Part shown: positions 1-7,817 of the stretch, in pieces
How positions within the stretch are numbered: the stretch's first letter is position 1
Layout: every line of letters starts with the position of its first letter
Origin: CAINFV01 sp964409235
GTDB taxonomy: Bacteria > Chlamydiota > Chlamydiia > Chlamydiales > FEN-1388
Reading direction: 5' to 3'
NCBI GenBank assembly: GCA_964409235.1
Contig: CAYPCN010000020.1
Location: forward strand, 1-26,221
DNA: 26,221 nt
Translations under genes and position numbers: made by a program
Notes under the pieces: generated by a model
Database searches by the model: none
What the model saw: the letters and a program-made list of their open reading frames with translations, nothing else
What the model was told of the DNA's origin: nothing

Positions 1-50
1 TGGCAGCCTGTTAGCTGACCATAAAGCTTTTGCCTTTAGGCAGGAGTTGT

Positions 51-1214
51 TTACAGAGCTTTGCCCATCTCTAGATAGGAAGGACCTCTCTCTTTAATAA
101 AGGCGCCTCCCAGACAGACATCGCCATCGTAGAAGACAATGGACTGTTGTGGCGTCACGGCTCGCTGAGGAATATCAAAGCGGACAGAGAGGGTCATGTC
201 ATCGTTGAGCTGCACGACGCATGGCTGGTCTGCTTGGCGATATCGGATTTTTGCTGTGCATCGCAAGGGAAAGAGAGGGGCTTCACCTCTGATCCAGTGC
301 GCCTGCTTTGTTGATAGTTCGTCGGCGTACAAGGCGGGGTGGTCAGCCCCCTGCACGACGATGAGGTGGTTGCGTTCAACGTCCTTGTCAGCAACAAACC
401 ATGCCTCGCCCTTGCCCCCTATTCCCAGGCCCTTGCGCTGGCCAATAGTGTAGTACGGCAGTCCGCAGTGGGTGCCGACAATCGTGCCTTCCGGTGTCTT
501 CATGGCACCGGGGGTATGTCCAAGATACGGCTGCAGAAAGTCTCTAAATTTCCGCTCTCCGATAAAGCAAATGCCGGTGCTATCTTGTTTCTCGGCGACA
601 GGAAGAGAGAGCGCCTTGGCGATCTTCCGAACGTCCTCTTTTCTAAGATGCGATACGGGGAAGAGAGTCTTCGAAAGAGAGGCTTGTGTGGCTGTGTACA
701 GAAAATAGGTCTGATCTTTGGTGGAGTCAAGGGCGCGCTTGAGCAAAAACTGCTTTGCACACTGATGATTTGAAGCGTAGTGGCCTGTAGCTAATGCCGT
801 CCCGCCGATGCTGAGCGCCTTTTCCAGAAGTTTTTTAAACTTTATTTCGCGATTACAGAGGATGTCGGGATTGGGGGTTAACCCGTGACGTAGTTCTTCT
901 AAGAAATGTTCGAAGACCTCTGTCCAATATTCGTTGGTAAAATTAATGGTATAGAAGGGGATTCCGATGATGTTGGCAACATGGGCCACATCCTGTGCGT
1001 CGACTTCTGCGGGACAGGAGGCACCCTCACCCTCATCCCAATTCTTCATGAAAAGTCCGACGACGTCATACCCCTTGGCTTTCAAGAGGGCGGCAGCAAC
1101 AGACGAGTCAACACCTCCAGACATACCAACGACCACAAGGCCGGTGTCGATGTGGGAGTGAACGCTCTCAAGCGCGACGTCAACCAGCTTTGAGGCGGGC
1201 TCGCGAACATGCAT
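51..1214 (-). CDS. mnmA: tRNA-specific 2-thiouridylase MnmA
   Basis: MnmA uses ATP and sulfur relayed from a persulfide donor to make 2-thiouridine at wobble position 34 of Lys, Glu and Gln tRNAs. The 387-residue protein has the PP-loop SGGVDSS (residues 32-38), the first active-site cysteine in NPDILCN (C120) and the second in TGICFIGERKF (C216). The family motif GLPYYTIGQRKGLGIGG follows in the central domain, and a beta-barrel domain ends the protein. About 25 residues precede the usual start of the family. The ATG at 1214 has an AGGA five bases upstream and lies just below a good promoter, so I keep it. The gene is transcribed away from the element cluster at 1298-1690 and appears monocistronic here. 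Identification is secure; only the exact N-terminus is open. Confidence 0.96.
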   Translation of the reverse strand: MHVREPASKLVDVALESVHSHIDTGLVVVGMSGGVDSSVAAALLKAKGYDVVGLFMKNWDEGEGASCPAEVDAQDVAHVANIIGIPFYTINFTNEYWTEVFEHFLEELRHGLTPNPDILCNREIKFKKLLEKALSIGGTALATGHYASNHQCAKQFLLKRALDSTKDQTYFLYTATQASLSKTLFPVSHLRKEDVRKIAKALSLPVAEKQDSTGICFIGERKFRDFLQPYLGHTPGAMKTPEGTIVGTHCGLPYYTIGQRKGLGIGGKGEAWFVADKDVERNHLIVVQGADHPALYADELSTKQAHWIRGEAPLFPLRCTAKIRYRQADQPCVVQLNDDMTLSVRFDIPQRAVTPQQSIVFYDGDVCLGGAFIKERGPSYLEMGKAL

Positions 1215-1255
1215 AGTGTTCCTACACGGGTTTCAAAACGCCATATGACAACGAA

Positions 1256-1284
1256 AGTATACACTAAATCTCCCTGTAGTCCAA
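1256..1284 (-). promoter_or_regulatory. Sigma70-type promoter of mnmA
   Basis: On the minus strand a -35 box TTGGAC (1279-1284) and a -10 box TATACT (1256-1261) are separated by exactly 17 bases. The expected transcript start is near 1249, giving a leader of about 35 bases before the mnmA ATG. This is the best-formed promoter I see in the window. Confidence 0.6.
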
Positions 1285-1297
1285 CACAGAACTCTCC

Positions 1298-1413
1298 GAG
1301 CCATTTGCGATGCTCCTTTTGGAGGGTAGAGGAGCATCTTTTTTGCCGGATCTATCCCACACCTTCTCACCTATATGTCAGGGCATATGGGCTTCGTCTG
1401 TTTTGGGGCAGCT
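1298..1413 (+). mobile_element. MITE-like element, copy A, right end lost
   Basis: It starts with the terminal repeat GAGCCATTTGCGATG followed by CCTTTTGGAGG. It runs parallel to the complete copy at 1523-1690 through the internal block CACCTATATGTC and CATATGGGC to GGGGCAGCT, then loses similarity at about 1413. The right terminal repeat is absent, so the copy is truncated or eroded. Confidence 0.75.
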
Positions 1414-1495
1414 TCAGTCAGTGAGAGGTGCTGGCCTGAGAACAGAATGCTGTGAAAAAAATGGAAGAAGATGGTACTTGTGGGGGCGTGTATAC

Positions 1496-1511
1496 GAGCC
1501 GTTTGCGATAG
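1496..1511 (+). repeat. Degenerate solo terminal repeat (E)
   Basis: GAGCCGTTTGCGATAG matches the left terminal repeat of the element family with few changes. A decayed CTTTAATAAGGAG follows in place of CTTTTGGAGG. The complete copy at 1523-1690 starts 11 bases further on, so that copy may have inserted into an older element. Confidence 0.5.
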
Positions 1512-1522
1512 TCTTTAATAAG

Positions 1523-1690
1523 GAGCCATGTGCGATGTGCCTTTTGGAGGGCAGAGTAGGATCTTTTTGGCCGCATCTACCCCAAACCTCCTCACCTATA
1601 TGTCGGGGCATATGGGCTTTGTCGGTTTTGGGGCAGCTCGAGCCAAACATCTCCCTCTTTTCCTCTAAAAATCCATATCGCACATGACTC
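1523..1690 (+). mobile_element. MITE-like element, copy B, complete with target duplication
   Basis: This is a 168-bp element with terminal inverted repeats: left GAGCCATGTGCGATGTG, and right end read in reverse GAGTCATGTGCGATATGG. It is flanked on both sides by the identical pentamer ATAAG (1518-1522 and 1691-1695), which fits a 5-bp target-site duplication. The interior carries CCTCACCTATATGTCGGGG and CATATGGGC, shared with copies A, C and D. It has no coding capacity, so movement would need a transposase encoded elsewhere. It ends 20 bases before the start of the next gene. Confidence 0.85.
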
Positions 1691-1710
1691 ATAAGAGAGG
1701 GATCGACACG

Positions 1711-2421
1711 ATGACAACACCGACTGTTCCATTCAATGCAGTGCAATTTTGTGAATCGCTATGCGCCGAAGCTACGAAAAGCGCGAAAGCCCGACTTGGT
1801 CAGGAACCGATGCCCTCTCAGCTGCAAATGATCGATTTTGTGACAGCCTTTCGAAGGCTTCGGCAAGAAGATTATACGAATCAGTTCGGCCTCATCGCCG
1901 GCGAATGGAATGAGGCTCTCGCCATTGTGAAGACGTATGTTCAGGCCGCTAACCACAAAGCTCCCCGCATCTTACATCCTGAACTCGGCCTCATCATCGG
2001 CACGGCGATCGAAGAATGGGGTCGCTTTGAAGAGCTTCCCAAGGACGTGCAAAGCCCGGTTCGAAAAGCCAAGTTGAGCTTTAAAAATGTAGAAGACAAA
2101 TTCATGGATCGAGTCAACCATTTTTTTCACGAAATGATGGTTCGCGCCTCTGCTTTAGAGGGTCAAGAAAAAGAAGGGGTGGCAGGGTTCATAGCTCTGT
2201 ATCGGCCCCAAGCACGGAATGCTTGTCATCGACGAGATGTCGAAGGCGCTCTCAGCATCCTTGGTCAGCTCGAAGCAGATCTCCGTCGTCTCAGCGTGCA
2301 ACTACAGCCACCATCGCGCGCCTTAGAACAGCTCGTGATCAAAACCCAGAGGGATGTGGTGGATCTCCATTCTTTTGGCAATAAAGGCGCAAAGCCGAAG
2401 AAAAAAGCATCTCGACGCTAG
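1711..2421 (+). CDS. Uncharacterised helical protein with a basic tail
   Basis: I do not recognise this 236-residue protein. It is soluble and mostly helical by composition, with no signal peptide or membrane segment. The C-terminus is strongly basic (GAKPKKKASRR), which could serve nucleic-acid or ribosome contact. I start it at the ATG at 1711, where AGAGGG stands about ten bases upstream. An in-frame upstream ATG at 1684 would put the first residues inside mobile element B, which ends at 1690. It lies upstream of ffh on the same strand but is separated by about 160 bases and a likely promoter, so it is probably not part of that operon. It may be a lineage-specific chlamydial gene. Confidence 0.75.
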   Translation: MTTPTVPFNAVQFCESLCAEATKSAKARLGQEPMPSQLQMIDFVTAFRRLRQEDYTNQFGLIAGEWNEALAIVKTYVQAANHKAPRILHPELGLIIGTAIEEWGRFEELPKDVQSPVRKAKLSFKNVEDKFMDRVNHFFHEMMVRASALEGQEKEGVAGFIALYRPQARNACHRRDVEGALSILGQLEADLRRLSVQLQPPSRALEQLVIKTQRDVVDLHSFGNKGAKPKKKASRR

Positions 2422-2433
2422 AACCCTTCTCGG

Positions 2434-2465
2434 CCCTCCATTCCGAATCGGTCGGCGATGGAGGG
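2434..2465 (+). terminator. Hairpin after the helical gene, weak terminator
   Basis: CCCTCCAT (2434-2441) pairs with ATGGAGGG (2458-2465) across a 16-base loop, starting 12 bases after the stop codon. No run of T follows, so intrinsic termination is doubtful. Position and stem length are the only support. Confidence 0.25.
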
Positions 2466-2519
2466 GGTACTCTAGCACACTTCGCTCTTTGCCAATAGCA
2501 CGGCTCTCTCGAGCCAGTC

Positions 2520-2550
2520 TTGGACTAATATCGCTCCATAGTGGTACAAT
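2520..2550 (+). promoter_or_regulatory. Probable promoter of ffh-rpsP-trmD
   Basis: The -35-like box TTGGAC (2520-2525) is the same hexamer used in the mnmA promoter. It is followed by TACAAT (2545-2550), close to the -10 consensus. The 19-base spacer is longer than ideal. The predicted start lies about 25 bases before the ffh ATG. Confidence 0.4.
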
Positions 2551-2583
2551 TGTCGCCTTGACGCATATAGATGGGTTTGTTTG

Positions 2584-3909
2584 ATGTTTTCTACTCTTGC
2601 TGAAAAATTTCAGGGGATTTTTGCCAAGTTCATGCGGGCGAAAACGCTGACCGAAGGCAATGTCCAGGAAGCTATTGATGAAGTTCGATTAGCTCTGCTC
2701 GATGCCGACGTTCAGTATGGGGTTGTGAAGAGTTTCGTCAAGCGAGTGAAGGAAAAGGCGATAGGCCAAGCCTTGATATCGTCAGTTGCTCCTGGTCAAC
2801 TTTTCGTAAAAATTGTCCATGATGAACTCGTGGAGCTTCTAGGGGCCGATGAAAAAGAATTTGTGATCCATGAGCGTCCGGCCAGAATTCTTCTGTGCGG
2901 CCTGCAAGGTTCGGGCAAGACGACGCACGCCGCGAAGATAGCGATGTTTTTGAAGGAGAAGCGCGGTTTTCGCCGTCCTTGTTTAGTCGCCTGCGATCTT
3001 GCGCGTCCCGCAGCCGTTGACCAGTTATTGACACTAGCGCAGCAAGCAGGTGTTGATAGCTTCATGCTCGCAGGGGAGAAGAATCCAGTTCGCGTGGCTG
3101 AAGAGGCGATCTTTGAAGCCCCCAAACATATGTGGGATCTACTCATTTTTGATACGGCCGGGCGCTTGCACGTCGACGCCGAGCTCATGCAAGAATTGAA
3201 AAGGGTGAAAGAGGCGGTTTGCCCCCACCATGTGTTGTTGACGTTGAATGCGGCCACAGGACAAGACGCCGTGAGAACAGCGTCCGCATTTGCTGAGCAG
3301 ATTGGGGTGACGGGTTCCTGCCTGACAATGCTTGATGGCTCAGCACGAGGTGGAGCGGCTATTTCTGTTGTCGAGGTTACGAAAAAACCCATTTTGTTTG
3401 AGGGCCATGGAGAGCGGTTAGGAGATATTCGCCCTTTCCACCCCGTCTCAATGGCGGACCGCATTCTCGGGATGGGAGATACCATCAATCTTGTGCGGCA
3501 AGCTCAAGAGCACATTCGTGAGACCGATGCGAAGGAATTGGAGAGGAAACTGCGGCGTGCGGAATTTTCCTATGAGGATTTCCTCAACCAGCTTCGCATG
3601 ATTAAGAAGATGGGATCTGTCAAAGGACTTATGGCCATGCTTCCGGGGGCTTCAAAACTACCGATCGATGGCGGCGACAAGGAGCTGGCGAAGGCTGAAG
3701 CTATCATCCTTTCCATGACCTCTGAAGAACGCTACGATGTGTGCGAGCTGACCGTAGGACGACGAAAGAGAATTGCCAATGGCAGTGGCACGACAATTGA
3801 TGATGTAAACCGCCTGGTTAAAACGCTCAAACAGGCGAAGCAATTTTTTAAGAATGCACCAAAAGTAAAGCACCTAGAAAAGCTGATGGGAGGAGGGTTA
3901 TGGCGTTGA
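2584..3909 (+). CDS. ffh: Signal recognition particle GTPase Ffh
   Basis: Ffh (SRP54) binds 4.5S RNA and hydrophobic signal sequences and delivers ribosomes to FtsY at the membrane. The 441-residue protein has an N-terminal helical domain, then the GTPase domain: P-loop GLQGSGKTT (106-114), CDLARPAAVDQL, and G3 DTAGRLHVD. The M domain shows the RNA-binding block RIANGSGTTIDDVNRLVK and ends LMGGGLWR. The nucleotide-specificity motif is TMLDG (248-252) where most SRP GTPases have TKxDG, a notable change. The start is the ATG at 2584; a TTG directly before it is possible. It heads a co-transcribed set and overlaps rpsP by 10 bases. The GGAGGAGGG at its 3' end serves as the rpsP ribosome binding site, which implies coupled translation. 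The order ffh-rpsP-trmD is conserved in Chlamydia. Confidence 0.96.
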   Translation: MFSTLAEKFQGIFAKFMRAKTLTEGNVQEAIDEVRLALLDADVQYGVVKSFVKRVKEKAIGQALISSVAPGQLFVKIVHDELVELLGADEKEFVIHERPARILLCGLQGSGKTTHAAKIAMFLKEKRGFRRPCLVACDLARPAAVDQLLTLAQQAGVDSFMLAGEKNPVRVAEEAIFEAPKHMWDLLIFDTAGRLHVDAELMQELKRVKEAVCPHHVLLTLNAATGQDAVRTASAFAEQIGVTGSCLTMLDGSARGGAAISVVEVTKKPILFEGHGERLGDIRPFHPVSMADRILGMGDTINLVRQAQEHIRETDAKELERKLRRAEFSYEDFLNQLRMIKKMGSVKGLMAMLPGASKLPIDGGDKELAKAEAIILSMTSEERYDVCELTVGRRKRIANGSGTTIDDVNRLVKTLKQAKQFFKNAPKVKHLEKLMGGGLWR

Positions 3910-4208
3910 AGATTCGGTTGTGGCAACAAGGCTGCGCGAACAAAACCAGCTATCGCGTTGTCGTTGCGGACAGCCGCTCGCCGCGCGATGGAAAATATGT
4001 CGAAGCTCTTGGCTGGTACAGGCCAGCGGCTGCTCAGAAATGGATGATCCGCGAAGATCGAGTTCAGCACTGGCTCTCTGTTGGCGCGCAGATGACGCCA
4101 ACAGTTGCTGCTGTGACGAAACGGGCGACACCGATAGCATACCGCGAACACACGCAACGGCTTGAAGCGCGCCGCATGCGCAAAGCTGCTAAGCGTCGCG
4201 TTGCATAG
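3900..4208 (+). CDS. rpsP: 30S ribosomal protein S16
   Basis: S16 is an assembly protein of the small ribosomal subunit that binds 16S rRNA. The 102-residue protein begins MALKIRLWQQGCANKTSYRV and contains the family signature VVADSRSPRDGKYVEALGWY. A basic tail (RLEARRMRKAAKRRVA) ends it. The usual bacterial length is 80-110 residues. Its ATG lies inside the last codons of ffh, with the strong Shine-Dalgarno GGAGGAGGG just before it. trmD follows seven bases after its stop codon. Confidence 0.97.
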   Translation: MALKIRLWQQGCANKTSYRVVVADSRSPRDGKYVEALGWYRPAAAQKWMIREDRVQHWLSVGAQMTPTVAAVTKRATPIAYREHTQRLEARRMRKAAKRRVA

Positions 4209-4215
4209 TTGTCGT

Positions 4216-5262
4216 ATGCACATTGAGGTTCTCTCTTTGTTCCCCTCGTATATCGAGGGGCCTCTACGCGAGAGCATCCTCAGACGTGCTATTCAAAACG
4301 GTGTGTTGCGGATATCAAACGTCGATATCCGCACGTTTTCCACTCGAACAGATTTTCGTGTCGATGATCGGCCCTTTGGCGGTGGCCCTGGCATGGTCAT
4401 GATGGCTGAGCCCGTTGTGGCGGCCATTCGTGCGTGCCGCACGCCGGCATCTCGCGTGGTGTATCTCAGTCCACAGGGGCAGAAGCTGACGCCGCAGCTT
4501 GCAAAAGAGCTGGCGAGCGTGGAACATCTACTCCTTCTGTGTGGGCATTACGAAGGGATTGACCAGCGAGCCATTGACGCTGAAGTCGATCAAGAGATCA
4601 GCATTGGCGACTACGTGTTGACGAACGGCTGCTTAGCGGCCTTGGTGCTGATTGATGTGGTCGCCCGGTTCATTCCTGGTGTGTTGGGGCACGAAGCTGC
4701 GGCAGCGGAAGACTCCTTTGAAAAAGGCTTGTTCGACCATCCGCACTATACACAGCCAAGAGTGTTTGAAGGGCGCAAGGTCCCAGAAGTCCTTCTCAGC
4801 GGGGATCATGAGAAAATTTCCCATTGGCGCAGAACAGAGGCTCTGATTCGCACCACCGCATGCCGACCAGAACTCGTGGCTCGAGAGTACCTTGCCCCTC
4901 GTCAGCCCACGAGCGAGAGCATCGTCGTACAGCATATCGTCGAACCTTCCCGTGCTTTTGATGACGTGTGCCGCTTTTGGCAGCATATTCTCGGCGTGGC
5001 CCCTGCTGTGGAAGAAGGCAAGGCATGCTTTTCGTGCGGAGAAAGGTCGTTGACTTTCGTCCGCGTCGAAAGCGCTCTTTCGGCGGTCCCCACCATGCTA
5101 TCTCTCTCTTTGCCTTCGAAGCAGTTTCTGAAAGCTCTTTCGTGGTGCCAACGACGAGGGGACCATCGTATTGCTGAACTTTTCGAGGCCGATGGTCAGT
5201 CTGTGGCGGTGTTCAAAGATCCAGACGGACGGCTTGTCCAGGTCCGGTCTTTGCGTGCCTGA
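4216..5262 (+). CDS. trmD: tRNA (guanine-37-N1) methyltransferase TrmD with C-terminal VOC-like domain
   Basis: TrmD methylates G37 of tRNAs that read CNN codons, preventing frameshifting. The start MHIEVLSLFP (ATG 4216) is the canonical TrmD N-terminus. DDRPFGGGPGMVM (50-62), LLLCGHYEGIDQR and ISIGDYVL form the trefoil-knot SAM site. The usual GGE after that loop reads NGC here (TNGCLAALVLID). TrmD normally ends near residue 240. This protein has 348 residues, and the extra part (about 236-348) looks like a glyoxalase/VOC fold, with the typical ending VAVFKDPDGRLVQVRSL. As far as I recall, Chlamydia TrmD is also about 350 residues, so the extension is probably an old chlamydial trait. No Shine-Dalgarno is seen, so translation probably couples to rpsP. 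Its last 67 bases overlap the convergent LRR gene. Confidence 0.94.
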   Translation: MHIEVLSLFPSYIEGPLRESILRRAIQNGVLRISNVDIRTFSTRTDFRVDDRPFGGGPGMVMMAEPVVAAIRACRTPASRVVYLSPQGQKLTPQLAKELASVEHLLLLCGHYEGIDQRAIDAEVDQEISIGDYVLTNGCLAALVLIDVVARFIPGVLGHEAAAAEDSFEKGLFDHPHYTQPRVFEGRKVPEVLLSGDHEKISHWRRTEALIRTTACRPELVAREYLAPRQPTSESIVVQHIVEPSRAFDDVCRFWQHILGVAPAVEEGKACFSCGERSLTFVRVESALSAVPTMLSLSLPSKQFLKALSWCQRRGDHRIAELFEADGQSVAVFKDPDGRLVQVRSLRA

Positions 5263-7817
5263 CGCTCGTGCGCTTTCGATCCAGTAGAAATGACAATATC
5301 GTCGACGGCGACTCCTTGCAGAGCTTTGGCAATGAGCTGTGGAGAAGAGCAGACGAGAGAGAGCTGCCGTAGCATGGGGAGCTTGTGCAATCTCGGGATT
5401 GACTCGAGATAGGGGCAATCGATGCTTAGGTGCTCGAGACGGAAGAGAGAGGTGATTTCTTCGGGAAGAGAGAGGGGCAGACGACTCGATAGTTCTAAAT
5501 GACGGAGTTCTTTGAGTGCTCCGATCTCTTTTGGCAGCTTCGAGAGAGCGTGGCAGTTGAGAACGAGTTTTCGTAGAGAACGGAAAAGAGCGATAGTGAC
5601 GGGAATGGTTGAGAGGTTGGGGCAGTCGAGCTCGAGGTGTTCTAACCGACCAATAGTTTCGATGCCAAGAGGAAATGTTCTCATGGCTGTGCTGGCGATT
5701 GAAATCCACTGTACGGCTGTCAAATGGCTGACAGGAGGCACTGTCGCGATGGGAGCATCGATGGCCAGTCGCTGAAGCCGAGGAAGTTGCATGAGGTTTT
5801 TTGGAAATGCCTTCAGGCATGGTGCTTCAATGGTCAACACTTCAAGTTGCTGGAGGGCGCTGAGCGCGTCTGGCAGGCTGCGAAGGTCTCGAGAGCGAAT
5901 GTCGAGCTGCTGAAGAGCGTTGAGGCGGCCGATGCTCTCTGGTACGACCCGCAGGGATGGACAGTCCAGTTTGAGAATTTCAAGGTGTGGAATATCCCCA
6001 ATTGTCATCGGCAGTGTGCGAAGATCATCTATAGCCAGCTCGAGCCTTTGTACACTTCGTAGACGCCCGATTTCTGGGGGGAGGCTGTTCAGTCGCGGTG
6101 TTGCCAGAGTGAGGGTGCGGAGTGACGTCAGAGAGTGGAGCTGCGGGGGGAGCAACGACAGGTGCCGAGACGCAATGCGAAGAGACCGAAGGTGGATGAG
6201 CTGGCCAATGTCGTGTGGTAATGAGGACAGCTGTTCACAGTCTATGTCAAGGTGTTCGAGGCTATGGAGTGCTCCGATGCCTTGAGGAAGGGTGGTCATA
6301 GAGCAGCATGTGCTGAGTCGCAGCGTTTGCAACGATGCGAGGAGCGCTATCGTGGCAGGCAGCGATTCAACATAAGGGACTTTGAGCTCCAGCACTTGCA
6401 ACGATCGCAGGTTGCCGATCTCTGACGGCAGCGCTGTGATTGCGTTCCCCGATATTTTTAACAGTTCTAATGACGAGAGAGCCCCGATTTCAGGTGGAAG
6501 AGAAAAAAAGCTTCCCTGCACGCGAAGGGAGCAAAGGTTGTTGAGCGAGCGGATAGAGGGGGGTAGAACGCGAAGCGATGGGGATTCAAGCGAGAGGTGC
6601 TCGAGAGAATGCAGCGTGCACACGGCCTCGGGCAGGCATTCGTAATTCCCGGAGAAGTGGAGAGTGCGCAACGACCTCAGGCGGCGTATCTCGAGAGGCA
6701 ATTCTCTCACTCGTTTGGCGTCGATCACCATCTTCTCAAGATGGGACAAGTGGCCAATTTCGGCTGGCAGGTGCTCAAGGCTGTCTGCATGGATTTCCAG
6801 GGATTTTAGAGAGGTGAGGCCTCCAATCTCCTTCGGCAATGCGACAAGCGCCTGAGCGTCGATTCGCATGTGCTGGAGCTCAGTGAGGCGGCCGATTGAT
6901 TCGGGGAGTTCTTCAGCGTGATTGATGGTTACGGTCAGTTCCTTCAGATGCGAAAGATTCCCAAGAGCATAGGGCAGCTGGACCATCGATGTACTTGCGA
7001 GCTTCAACGATCGTAAAGATGGCAGAGAGCTAATGGCTTCTGGTAGGTTGGTGAGAGCATTCGTTGTTAGTGAGAGCGATTCAAGGTGGTGGAATTCGCC
7101 TATCTGTCGAGGAATGTCGATGAGGCGAGGGCAGATGAGGTCAAGCGTGCGCAGCGACGGGAGTCCACAGATGTCTCCTTGGAGAAGTATCAGATTGGGG
7201 GCGTCGATCGTCAAATGCTCCAGAGAGGGGAATTGGCAATGGTCGAAAGAAAGTGTATTCAGGTTGGGAAGGTGCAGCACACAGGATCGAAGCTCGGTCA
7301 GCCAACAGAGTTCTCGAGGCAGCTTTTCGATATATCGCCCGTCAACTTCGCCAAGGTGAAATTCTCTGCAGGCCCGAACATTTTCTGGGGTTTCAAGAAA
7401 TGTTTGAACGAGGGAGAGCAGGTCTTTGGTAGACTTGTGCATCTTGGATCGCAACAGCTCGGAGATCTCTGCAGATCCATTGAGCAAACAGAACAGCGCT
7501 GTCTCGTCTGAGGCAATGAGGAGATAGGCTGTGAGGAGTTCTGGCGTGTGAATAATCGTACGATCGGACACATCTCGATAGGACGCAAGGTCTCGAGAGG
7601 GGAGGGCGCGAAGCCGTCCTATGAGGAGAAGGAGCCGATCGTAGAGGAGAACGAGTTGCTCTTCTGTGAATTGCGGCATTCCTGGGGGAGCAATGCCCCA
7701 TTCAATGACTGTCTTCCAGGCTTTCTCATCCTGATAGAGGCGCTGCATGGTGGCGGCTATTGCTTGCGGGGAATTCAATTCGCTCAGCGGGAGCTGGATG
7801 GGGCCTGGATCGCTCAT
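5196..7817 (-). CDS. Large leucine-rich-repeat protein, candidate secreted effector
   Basis: This is an 873-residue protein. Residues 1 to about 170 form a helical N-terminal region without a signal peptide. From about 180 to 840 it consists of tandem LRRs, about 28 units of 23 residues with the core LPxxIGxLxxLxxLxL. This matches the short repeat type seen in IpaH/SspH effectors and in eukaryotic Ras-group LRR proteins. I see no ubiquitin-ligase domain after the repeats; the C-terminus is only a short basic stretch. LRR solenoids bind proteins, and in intracellular bacteria such proteins are often type III effectors that act in the host cell. That role is inference here. The start ATG at 7817 lacks a clear Shine-Dalgarno and its 5' region is AT-rich. 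It ends antisense to the last 67 bases of trmD, in the place where Chlamydia has rplS. Confidence 0.9.
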   Translation of the reverse strand: MSDPGPIQLPLSELNSPQAIAATMQRLYQDEKAWKTVIEWGIAPPGMPQFTEEQLVLLYDRLLLLIGRLRALPSRDLASYRDVSDRTIIHTPELLTAYLLIASDETALFCLLNGSAEISELLRSKMHKSTKDLLSLVQTFLETPENVRACREFHLGEVDGRYIEKLPRELCWLTELRSCVLHLPNLNTLSFDHCQFPSLEHLTIDAPNLILLQGDICGLPSLRTLDLICPRLIDIPRQIGEFHHLESLSLTTNALTNLPEAISSLPSLRSLKLASTSMVQLPYALGNLSHLKELTVTINHAEELPESIGRLTELQHMRIDAQALVALPKEIGGLTSLKSLEIHADSLEHLPAEIGHLSHLEKMVIDAKRVRELPLEIRRLRSLRTLHFSGNYECLPEAVCTLHSLEHLSLESPSLRVLPPSIRSLNNLCSLRVQGSFFSLPPEIGALSSLELLKISGNAITALPSEIGNLRSLQVLELKVPYVESLPATIALLASLQTLRLSTCCSMTTLPQGIGALHSLEHLDIDCEQLSSLPHDIGQLIHLRSLRIASRHLSLLPPQLHSLTSLRTLTLATPRLNSLPPEIGRLRSVQRLELAIDDLRTLPMTIGDIPHLEILKLDCPSLRVVPESIGRLNALQQLDIRSRDLRSLPDALSALQQLEVLTIEAPCLKAFPKNLMQLPRLQRLAIDAPIATVPPVSHLTAVQWISIASTAMRTFPLGIETIGRLEHLELDCPNLSTIPVTIALFRSLRKLVLNCHALSKLPKEIGALKELRHLELSSRLPLSLPEEITSLFRLEHLSIDCPYLESIPRLHKLPMLRQLSLVCSSPQLIAKALQGVAVDDIVISTGSKAHERQARKDRTWTSRPSGSLNTATD

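Larger units (their letters stand above)
1215..1710. other. Gene-free stretch filled by palindromic elements
   Basis: The 496 bases between mnmA and the next plus-strand gene hold the mnmA promoter, a truncated element (1298-1413), a degenerate solo end (1496-1511) and a complete element (1523-1690). The open frames here on either strand lie in the repeats and have no protein-like character. The stretch 1414-1495 between the truncated copy and the solo end shows nothing I recognise. Confidence 0.6.

Noticed and set aside
1414..1746. Minus-strand open frame across element B
   Set aside because: It lies mainly in a non-coding palindromic element and runs antisense to the start of the 1711-2421 gene; no protein-like pattern.
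2796..3488. Long minus-strand frame opposite ffh
   Set aside because: Antisense shadow of a conserved gene, with serine- and arginine-rich low-quality translation.
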